Source: Deferrisoma camini S3R1 (GTDB taxonomy: Bacteria; Desulfobacterota; Deferrisomatia; Deferrisomatales; Deferrisomataceae). From it: a DNA stretch of 64,000 bases. The number at the start of each line of letters is the position of its first letter. Position 1 is the first letter of the stretch. The position numbers and the translations under genes are program-made. The notes beneath the pieces were generated by a model. It had not been told where the DNA came from. It worked only from the letters and a program-made list of their open reading frames with translations, and made no database searches. Of this stretch, positions 43,620 to 51,634 are shown one piece after another. The stretch is from contig NZ_JAFN01000001.1 of NCBI RefSeq assembly GCF_000526155.1, forward strand, positions 3,536,264 to 3,600,263, read 5' to 3'.

Positions 43620-44095
43620 TTCTGGTTCACGTCATTGCCCCGGCGACAGAATAGGCCCGTTTCCTCGGAGGGCGGGCTTCCGTGTAACTTGGGGCCTCCG
43701 GCCTGCTAGAAGGCTAGGAAGCTGGGAGGCTAGAAGGCTTGCAAACCTTCGTGATCTCCCAGCGTTCCAAGCATGACCACTCCTCTTTGGCGTCACCTCA
43801 CGGTCTCGGGGGGCAGGGGGCCTGTTGGAGCGCCGGGCGTGGCTCTGACAGTCGCTGCATCCGGTGCTCAGCCGATGCTCGCTTCCCCCAGGACCCCTGA
43901 AAACGTTCTCGTCGATCGATCCGCCACCGAATCTTTGCAACCCGGGCTGGGCGCCGGATGCAGCGTAAGTCGGATGCTGCACTCACGCACGGCCGGAAAC
44001 AGGCCCCCTGCCCCGCCGCCGGCAACGTCCAGACCAGGGAGAAGTTGCCCTCCCTACTGCCCGGCCCTGTACAGGGCCTGAAGGGGCTTCCATGT
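43620..44095. repeat. Fold-back intergenic repeat (reverse) with tails
   Basis: Perfect arms GGGGCAGGGGGCCTGTT (43810-43826) and AACAGGCCCCCTGCCCC (43998-44014). The left tail (CCAAGCATGACCACTCCTCTTTGGCG) is the mirror of the right tail at 62715-62760; the right side carries GCCGCCGGCAACGTCC. A short-word GGCTAGAAGG run lies at 43707-43740. No gene in the 533-base gap. Confidence 0.75.
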
Positions 44096-44116
44096 AACTT
44101 CCAGCTTTCCAGCCGC

Positions 44117-45259
44117 TTAAAACCGCTCGATCTTCATCCCGCCGTTTTCCTGCCCCTCGTCGGCCCCGCCCCACCGGGCGTCGCTGGTGGACTGGATGCC
44201 CGACATCTTCAGGGCGAAGTCGTCCGGGTTCGAGGACTGGCGCAGCGCCTCCTTATACGTGATGAGGTTCTTCTTGAGAAGCCCCATCAGCGACTGGTCG
44301 AAGGTCTGCATGCCGTAGGTGGTGAACCCCTCCGCGATGGCGGTGCGGATCTCCTTGGTCTTCTCCGGGATTTCGATGCACTCGCGCACCCGGGCGGTGG
44401 AGACCAGCACCTCCACGGCCGGCACCCGGCCCTTTCCGTCGGCCCGGGTCACGAGCCGCTGGCTGATCACGCCCTTGAGGATGCTGGCGAGCTGCAATCT
44501 CACCTGCTTCTGCTGGTACGGGGGAAATACCGAGATGATCCGGTGGATCGTCTCGGCCGCGTCCACGGTGTGGAGGGTGGAGAGCACCAGGTGCCCGGTC
44601 TCGGCCGCCACCAGGGCCGTCTCGATGGTCTCGAAGTCCCGCATCTCCCCCACCAGCACCACGTCCGGATCCTGACGCAGGGCGCTCTTGAGGGCGCCGG
44701 CGAAGCTCAGGGTATCGAACCCCACCTCCCGCTGGTTGATGATCGACTTCTTGTCGCGGTGGAGGAACTCGATGGGATCCTCGATGGTGATGATGTGGCA
44801 GGTCTTCTTCTGGTTGATGTAGTCGATCATCGAGGCCAGGGTGGTGGACTTGCCCGAGCCGGTGGTTCCGGTTACCAGGATCAGCCCCCGGGGCTCCATG
44901 GCCAGCTCCTCCACGGCCTTGGGCAGCAGGAGGTCCCGGATCGACCGGATCTCGGTGGGGATCACCCGGAACACCATGCCCACGGTGCCCCGTTGCTGGA
45001 ACACGTTCACCCGGAACCGTCCCAGGCCCGGAACGCCGTACCCCATGTCCACCTCGTGCCGGTGCTCGAAGGTCTCCCGCTGGGCCGGGGTCATGATGTC
45101 GAAGGCGAGCTTGTGGAGCACCTCGGGCGCGAGGCGGCCGGCCTCCTTGTAGGGATAGAGCTGACTGTCCTTGCGGAAGATGGGGGGAAGGCCGGCCTTC
45201 AGGTGGATGTCCGAGGCACGGGCCCGCACAGCCACTTCCAGCACGCGGTTGAGGTCCAT
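44117..45259 (-). CDS. pilT: Twitching motility ATPase PilT
   Basis: 380 residues. Walker A GTTGSGKSTT, Asp box TIEDPIEFLH, Walker B LVGEMRDFETIETAL, His box STLHTVDAAET, and the AIRAG-equivalent ETAL/AETGHLVL region. Depolymerises type IV pili for retraction. It is PilT/PilU-like; a C-terminal acidic extension (WGGADEGQENGG) is more like PilU. 10 bases downstream of recA. Confidence 0.9.
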   Translation of the reverse strand: MDLNRVLEVAVRARASDIHLKAGLPPIFRKDSQLYPYKEAGRLAPEVLHKLAFDIMTPAQRETFEHRHEVDMGYGVPGLGRFRVNVFQQRGTVGMVFRVIPTEIRSIRDLLLPKAVEELAMEPRGLILVTGTTGSGKSTTLASMIDYINQKKTCHIITIEDPIEFLHRDKKSIINQREVGFDTLSFAGALKSALRQDPDVVLVGEMRDFETIETALVAAETGHLVLSTLHTVDAAETIHRIISVFPPYQQKQVRLQLASILKGVISQRLVTRADGKGRVPAVEVLVSTARVRECIEIPEKTKEIRTAIAEGFTTYGMQTFDQSLMGLLKKNLITYKEALRQSSNPDDFALKMSGIQSTSDARWGGADEGQENGGMKIERF

Positions 45260-45269
45260 GGGGCGCCCC

Positions 45270-46289
<1,020 letters not shown>

Positions 46290-46313
46290 CGTCTCCTCCT
46301 TATATAAATTCGG

Positions 46314-46376
46314 TCGTTGGTCGTTGGTCGTTGGTCGTTGGTCGTTGGTCGTTGGTCGTTGGTCGTTGGTCGTCGG
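46314..46376. repeat. Heptanucleotide tandem repeat upstream of recA
   Basis: TCGTTGG repeated eight times without error (46314-46369) plus one TCGTCGG. It begins 24 bases from the recA start codon, in its leader or promoter. Related words (GACGACCAACGACCGAAGTTG) stand at 19463-19485, 55287-55325 and 12310. Confidence 0.85.
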
Positions 46377-46439
46377 TCGAAAACCGTGGTCCCCAGGCCT
46401 AGGCGGAGACCTCGGAGCCTACGGGGCCTGCTGAAGCGT

Positions 46440-46552
46440 CGGACACGGCGACCATGCGGCACGTGCGGCATGGCGGAAGCAGGTTCCTTGCCCCACCCCC
46501 GGATGCGTATCCGATGGATGGCAACTTTCGTCGCTGTCGCCCTCCCTGGCCC
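46440..46552. repeat. Partial fold-back repeat (reverse half)
   Basis: GCAGGTTCCTTGCCCCACCCCC (46482-46503) followed by CGTATCCGATGGATGGCAACTT mirrors the left edge of the copy at 54598-54652. GGGGCAAGGGACGAGG at 46559 may be a remnant arm. Confidence 0.55.
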
Positions 46553-46554
46553 GG

Positions 46555-47139
46555 TCAGGGGCAAGGGACGAGGGGGACCGTGACCCGGGGCAGGTATTCG
46601 GGGCCCTGGGGGTGCAGGCGGCTCTCGAACAGGGTCAGATGGGTCACCCTGAACCCGGGTCCTTGGGCCGTACGGATCTCCGGCCCGATCCGATCGAGGC
46701 CGACGATCCCCCCGGGGCCGCGCGCCCGGGCCAGGGTGATGTGGGGCCGGAACGGCCGGGATTCCCTGGGGAACCCGACGGTTTCCAGCCGGCTCTCCAC
46801 CTCCAGGGCGCACCGTCCCAGCACGGCGGTGTCGCCCCTCAGCCCCGCCCAAAGCACGCGGGCCCGACCCCGCGGGGGGAACGTTCCGATCCCGGCCGGC
46901 GCGAGCTCGGGATGCCCTCCGGCCGCGATCGGGTGGGCCAGGGCCGCGCGTACCGCCTCGAACCGGGGAGCCGGGATCTCCCCCAGGAACCGCAGGGTGA
47001 TGTGCATCCGGTCGGGGTGTACCCATCGGGCCCGGATCCCCCGGGACCGCACCCGGTCGGCGAGGTCCGCGAGGAACCCCCGCACCTCGGCGGGGAGCTC
47101 CACGGCCACGAACCCCCGGATCAGGCGCTCGCGCTCCAC
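46555..47139 (-). CDS. thpR: RNA 2',3'-cyclic phosphodiesterase
   Basis: 194 residues of the 2H superfamily: the two catalytic HxT motifs are HITLRFLGE and HITLARARG. Opens 2',3'-cyclic phosphates of RNA ends. The GTG at 47139 overlaps cinA by 19 bases. Part of the pgpA-cinA-thpR-recA order seen in many bacteria. Confidence 0.9.
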   Translation of the reverse strand: MERERLIRGFVAVELPAEVRGFLADLADRVRSRGIRARWVHPDRMHITLRFLGEIPAPRFEAVRAALAHPIAAGGHPELAPAGIGTFPPRGRARVLWAGLRGDTAVLGRCALEVESRLETVGFPRESRPFRPHITLARARGPGGIVGLDRIGPEIRTAQGPGFRVTHLTLFESRLHPQGPEYLPRVTVPLVPCP

Positions 47140-47618
47140 GATACCTTCGCCTCGGCCGCGAGCCGTTCCAGGACCTCGTCGGCGGCGCGTTCCTGGATCT
47201 GGGTTCTCGTCCCTCCCAACGACAACCTCTCGGCCCGGATTCGTCCCGGCCGGCCCCAGGCCACCCAAACCGTGCCCACGGGTTTCTCCGGGGATCCGCC
47301 CGTGGGGCCGGCGATGCCCGTGACCGCGGCCCCGATCCGGGCCGGGGACCGGGCGAACAGCCCCTCGAGCATGGCCCGGGCGCACGCCTCGGAAACGGCC
47401 CCCTGGAGCTCCAGCAGGTCCGCGGGCACCCCGAGAAGCTCGGTTTTCGCCCGGTTCGAGTACACCACGAGCCCGCGGTCGAAGTACGCGGAGCTTCCGG
47501 CCACGCGGGTGATGCGGTGGGCGATCAGCCCGCCGGTACAGGACTCGACCACCGCCAACGGGCCCCCGCCGGCGGACAGGAATCGACCGAGGCGGACCTC
47601 TGGAAGATCGGACGGCAC
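47121..47618 (-). CDS. pncC: Nicotinamide-nucleotide amidase (CinA C-terminal domain)
   Basis: 165 residues, only the CinA C-terminal amidase domain: VVESCTGGLIAHRITRVAGSS, GAVSEACARAMLEG, AAVTGIAGPTGGSPEKPVG. Deamidates NMN in pyridine-nucleotide recycling. GTG 47618 has GGGAG 8 bases upstream; a TTG at 47642 is less likely. Confidence 0.88.
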   Translation of the reverse strand: MPSDLPEVRLGRFLSAGGGPLAVVESCTGGLIAHRITRVAGSSAYFDRGLVVYSNRAKTELLGVPADLLELQGAVSEACARAMLEGLFARSPARIGAAVTGIAGPTGGSPEKPVGTVWVAWGRPGRIRAERLSLGGTRTQIQERAADEVLERLAAEAKVSWSASA

Positions 47619-47702
47619 GGCGCGGCTCCCACAGGTTGGCAACGACAGTGGGCCGAAGAACCGTTTCGGAGGGGCGTGGCAGGAACCCGCGGGCGCCGGG
47701 CC

Positions 47703-48155
47703 TCAGAGAAGGCCCCAGCGGCCCAGGGCCTCCAGGATCGCCCGCGTGACCAGGCCCGCGGCCACGTCGTCGAGGAGGATGCCCCATCCCCCCCCGATGC
47801 GGCGGTCGAACCACCGGATCGGGGGGGGCTTGAGTATATCAAAGGCCCGGAAGCACACAAAGCCGGCCGCAAGCACGAGCGGGGACGGAGCGAGGCCCAG
47901 CACGGCCACCCAGTACCCCATGACCTCGTCCAGCACCACCCAGGGCGGGTCGTGGACGCCGGCCCGACGTGCCGCCCGGCCGCACACGGCCGCGGCCACC
48001 GGCAGGCATGCGAGGAACAGGCCGACTTGGGCAGGCCAAGGGAGCCGGCCCAGGGCCCACACCAGGGGAACCGCCCCCAGGGTGGCCCAGGTGCCGGGCG
48101 CCCGGGGGAGCCGGCCCAGGCCCAGGCCCGACGCGGCCAGGGTCCAGAGGTCCAT
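47703..48155 (-). CDS. pgpA: Phosphatidylglycerophosphatase A
   Basis: 150 residues, several membrane segments. GLGRLPRAPGTWATLGAVPL, VLDEVMGYWVA and FDILKPPPIRWFDRRIGGGWGILLDDVAAG are the PgpA signatures. Makes phosphatidylglycerol for membranes. Confidence 0.92.
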   Translation of the reverse strand: MDLWTLAASGLGLGRLPRAPGTWATLGAVPLVWALGRLPWPAQVGLFLACLPVAAAVCGRAARRAGVHDPPWVVLDEVMGYWVAVLGLAPSPLVLAAGFVCFRAFDILKPPPIRWFDRRIGGGWGILLDDVAAGLVTRAILEALGRWGLL

Positions 48156-48158
48156 GGG

Positions 48159-49625
48159 CTACGGCTTTCGGTTGGGCTCGGAGTGGGCCGCCAGGAACGC
48201 CCTGACGCACTCGGGGTCGAACTGGGTTCCGGCGCACCGGTCCAGTTCGGCCACGGCCACGTCGTGGCTGAGCCCCCGGCGGTAGGCCCGGTCGCTGGTC
48301 ATGGCATCGTAGGTGTCGGCCACGGCCATCACCCGGGAGGCCAGGGGGATCTCCTCGCCGGCCAGGCCCTCGGGGTAGCCCTCGCCGTCGAACCGCTCGT
48401 GGTGATGGTACACGATCGGTACCACCTCCCGCAGAAACGAGATCGGCTCCAGGATCCGCCGGCCCATGGCCGGGTGGCTCTTGATGATCTCGTACTCCTC
48501 CGGCGTCAGCCGGCCGGGCTTGTTCAGGATGGAGCTCGAGATCCCGATCTTCCCGATGTCGTGCAGCAGGCCGGCCTGTCGTAGGGTCTCGCAGAAATCC
48601 GGGTCGAGGCCCATCTGCCGGGCCGTGGCCACGGCCAGCCGGGTCACGTTCTCGGAGTGGCCGTGGGTGTAGGCGTCCTTGGTCTCCAGCGCCAGTGCCA
48701 GGCCCTGGATCGTCTCGCGGAAGGTGCTCTCCAGGTCGGCGTAGAGGAGGGCGTTCTCCAAGCTGGCCGTGGCCCGGTCCCCCAGGACCACCAGCGCCTT
48801 CTCGTCCCGGGGCCGGAACGGATCCCGCTTGCGTCGGGAGTAAGCGTTGAGCAGCCCCAGCGTCTGGCCCCCCCGGCGCAGGGGGACCGCCAGCAGGGTG
48901 CCGACCCGGCCCCGGGCCTCGTTCGAGAGGAGCTCCTGGAGCCTTTCCCCCTGGAGCCGGAGGTGGGGCAGGCCATTGACCAGGGCCTCGATCCGATCCG
49001 GCGCGGCGAGCAGCGCGGGCGTCTCGCCCTCCGGCCCCAGCCCGATCCGGCGGGTGAACCCGTCGGCCTTGGGCGGCCGGAACCACAGCTCCACGGCGTC
49101 GGCCCCCACCTCCCGGCAGGCCGCCTCCACCACGATGCGGAGCACCTCGTCCAGAGACAGGCTCGACGAGACCGCCTCGCTCAGCTTCAGAAGGGCGATC
49201 TGCTCCCGCAGGTGAAGGTTCTCGGCCTCGAGCCGGATCTTCTCCATGGCCCGCTCCACCACCTGGAGGAGCTCCCCCACCTTGAAGGGCTTCAGGATGT
49301 AGTCGTACGCCCCGATCTTCAGGGCCTCGATCGCGGTCTCCACCGTGGCGAACCCGGTCATCATGATCACGATGGACGGATGCTCGGCCCGGCGGATCTC
49401 CCGCAGCAGCTCCAGGCCGCCCATCCGGGGCATCTTCAGGTCGATGATGACCACGTCGTACGGATCCTCCTGGGCGCGCTCCCATGCCTCGTCCCCGTCG
49501 GACGCCACGTCCACCGCGTAGCCCTGCTCCTCGAGGATGTCAGCCAGCACGCCGGTGATGTCGTCTTCGTCGTCCACCACCAGGACCCGGGGGGGATCGG
49601 GTGGGGTTCGCGTGGATGCTTCCAT
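48159..49625 (-). CDS. REC-GAF-HD-GYP response regulator
   Basis: 488 residues: receiver (VLVVDDEDD, VIIDLKMPRMGG, LKPFKV), GAF domain (about 145-290), then HD-GYP with LLHDIGKIGISS, SHPAMGRRIL, YHHHERFDGEGYPEGL. All HD-GYP metal and GYP residues are present, so active cyclic-di-GMP phosphodiesterase is likely. 29 bases after the PAS kinase gene, its probable partner. Confidence 0.93.
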   Translation of the reverse strand: MEASTRTPPDPPRVLVVDDEDDITGVLADILEEQGYAVDVASDGDEAWERAQEDPYDVVIIDLKMPRMGGLELLREIRRAEHPSIVIMMTGFATVETAIEALKIGAYDYILKPFKVGELLQVVERAMEKIRLEAENLHLREQIALLKLSEAVSSSLSLDEVLRIVVEAACREVGADAVELWFRPPKADGFTRRIGLGPEGETPALLAAPDRIEALVNGLPHLRLQGERLQELLSNEARGRVGTLLAVPLRRGGQTLGLLNAYSRRKRDPFRPRDEKALVVLGDRATASLENALLYADLESTFRETIQGLALALETKDAYTHGHSENVTRLAVATARQMGLDPDFCETLRQAGLLHDIGKIGISSSILNKPGRLTPEEYEIIKSHPAMGRRILEPISFLREVVPIVYHHHERFDGEGYPEGLAGEEIPLASRVMAVADTYDAMTSDRAYRRGLSHDVAVAELDRCAGTQFDPECVRAFLAAHSEPNRKP

Positions 49626-49654
49626 GTCGGCTGAGCTCCCGGGGCGGTTGCCCC

Positions 49655-51523
49655 TCAGGGGGATGCTGGATCTTCGGTCGTCTCGGCCTCGTCGCCTTGG
49701 GTGCGGAACACCGGCAGGCGCACCCGGGCCCGGGTGCCCCGGGGGGATCGGGGCTCCAGGAGCAGCTCGCCCCCGTGCCGCCGCACGATGCCCAGGGCCA
49801 CGAACAGGCCCAGGCCGGTTCCCTTGCCCGGCGGTTTCGTGGTGAAGAACGGCTCGAAGATCCGGTCCCGGTCCTCGGGCCGGATCCCCGGCCCGTCGTC
49901 CTCCACCTCGAACCACACCCCGTGCGCGTCGGCCCCGGTGCGGGCCACGACGGTGCCCTTGCCGGCCACCGCGTCCCGGGCGTTCGTGAGCAGGTTCAGC
50001 ATAACCTGCTCCAGCTCCTCGTGGTTTCCCAGGACCCGGGGGAGGTCGGGCGCCAGGTCCTCGACCAGGTGGACCCCGTCCCGGGTGAGGTCGTACCGGG
50101 CGAACGACAGGGCCCCGTGGACCACTTGGTTGAGGTCGATCGGGTAGAGCCCGTCGTCGCGCGGGCGTACGAAGCTCATGAGGTTGCGCACGAGCCGGTG
50201 GATGCGGTCCACCCCCTGGCGGATCCTGCGGGCGCCCTCCACGTCCCGGGGCGTCTGGAGCCGCATCTCCAGCAGCTGGGCGTAGGAGGAGACCGCGGTC
50301 AGGGGGTTGTTGATCTCGTGGGCGATGCCGGCCGCGACCTGGCCCAGGGTGATCAGCTTCTCGTGCCGCTCCACGGCCCGGGCCAGCTCCCGCTCCCGCG
50401 TGACGTCGCGGGCGTACGCCACGGCCGCCGTGATGCGGCCCTCGGGGTCCACCAACGGGCAGGCCCGGAACATGAACAGCCGCCCGCCCCGCCGGATCTC
50501 CCGTTCCGCCACCGTGCCGTCCCCCCGCTCGAACACCTCGGGCACGGGGCACTCGCCGCAAGGTGCGGGGTCTGCGTGGAGCACCTCGTGGCAGGGTCTG
50601 CCGATCAGCTCCCGGGGGTGCACCCCGGCCAACCGGGCCAGGGCCCGGTTGGCCCGGCGGATCCGAAACTTCCGATCCACGATGGCAATGGTGTCGGGGA
50701 TGGCGTCGAAGGTGCGCTCCCACTCGTCCTTGCCCACGCTGAGGGCTTGGTACAGCCGGCTTCGGCGCAGGGCTTCCTGCCCCTGGGCCACGAACAGCTC
50801 GACCAAACCCTTCTCGCGGGGCCCGAACGTGCGGCCTTCGGGAGCCCGCACCCACAGGTGGCACGAGCCCGGCTCGGGATCTCCCACGGGGAGGCGGGCC
50901 TCCACCCAGGCGCCGGGGTCCGGCTCGAACGAGGGGCCGGCGTTGCCGGGCCGAAACCCGCTGCGCGCACCCGGCAACACGGTGCCGAGGGCCTGGGCCA
51001 GATGGTCCCGGATCTCCTGGGGCACCTGGCTGCGTACGAACACCCTTTGGGCCTCGACCAGGGCGTGGAGGCAGCGGGTGTGTTCCTCGAGCTCGTCGTA
51101 GAGCTCCCTGAGGTTCTCCTGGCTGGCCTGGAGCTGGGCCATGTAGGCCGCCAGCTGGGCCCCGCTCGCCTCCTGTTGCTCCCGCAGCAGCTGGCGCAGC
51201 CGCACCCGTTCGGCCAGGCCCCGGAGGCGGGCTCCCCGCAGGAGGGGAGGCTCCGACGGGTCGAGCACCTCGTGGGCCCCGGCGGCCAGCGCGGCGGCGG
51301 TATGGGGAGCGCCCGATCGGCCCACGGCCACCACCAGCGCCTCGGGGTAACGGGCACAGGCCTCCCGCACCCGCTCGCGCACCGCCGGCCCGTGCTCGGT
51401 CACCAGCACCAGCGAAGGGGAGGGGCCCTCCCCGGCGAAGTCCGCCGCCGCGAGATCCGCGAGAAGATCCTCGCACGGCGGTCCGACCCATTCAAACGAA
51501 AGGTTCTCGGGGGTGAGGGGCAT
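49655..51523 (-). CDS. Cytoplasmic PAS-domain histidine kinase
   Basis: 622 residues, no membrane segment. N-terminal receiver-like domain without a clear phospho-Asp, a coiled coil (about 115-155), GAF-like region, PAS domain (ERTFDAIPDTIAIVDRKFRI) with a CGECPVP cluster after HEVLHADPAP, HisKA with GIAHEINNPLTAVSSYAQLL, and HATPase with NLLTNARDA and GTGLGLFVAL. The Cys motif HADPAPCGECP is typical of PAS domains of delta-lineage kinases and could bind a metal or haem. Likely controls the HD-GYP protein. Confidence 0.9.
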   Translation of the reverse strand: MPLTPENLSFEWVGPPCEDLLADLAAADFAGEGPSPSLVLVTEHGPAVRERVREACARYPEALVVAVGRSGAPHTAAALAAGAHEVLDPSEPPLLRGARLRGLAERVRLRQLLREQQEASGAQLAAYMAQLQASQENLRELYDELEEHTRCLHALVEAQRVFVRSQVPQEIRDHLAQALGTVLPGARSGFRPGNAGPSFEPDPGAWVEARLPVGDPEPGSCHLWVRAPEGRTFGPREKGLVELFVAQGQEALRRSRLYQALSVGKDEWERTFDAIPDTIAIVDRKFRIRRANRALARLAGVHPRELIGRPCHEVLHADPAPCGECPVPEVFERGDGTVAEREIRRGGRLFMFRACPLVDPEGRITAAVAYARDVTRERELARAVERHEKLITLGQVAAGIAHEINNPLTAVSSYAQLLEMRLQTPRDVEGARRIRQGVDRIHRLVRNLMSFVRPRDDGLYPIDLNQVVHGALSFARYDLTRDGVHLVEDLAPDLPRVLGNHEELEQVMLNLLTNARDAVAGKGTVVARTGADAHGVWFEVEDDGPGIRPEDRDRIFEPFFTTKPPGKGTGLGLFVALGIVRRHGGELLLEPRSPRGTRARVRLPVFRTQGDEAETTEDPASP

Positions 51524-51542
51524 GGCGGTAGGCGCAACTCCG

Positions 51543-51572
51543 TTGACCGAAACCGGGGCCCGCGGCTAGTCT
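51543..51572 (+). promoter_or_regulatory. Probable glnE promoter
   Basis: TTGACC (51543-51548), 18 bases, TAGTCT (51567-51572). The leader to the ATG is about 57 bases and contains an A-rich run, GAAAAAAACATCATATC, rare in this sequence. Confidence 0.45.
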
Positions 51573-51634
51573 GGCGATGGCCGGGACACCGAAAAAAACA
51601 TCATATCCAGAAATCGGCAGGAGATTCCAACAAC

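Noticed and set aside
46311-46380. CRISPR array at the heptamer tandem
   Set aside because: Unit is 7 bases with no spacers and there are no cas genes.
49601-51634. Upstream 677 codons in frame with glnE
   Set aside because: They lie antisense to a well-formed histidine kinase; GlnE has a standard start at 51635 with ribosome site and promoter.
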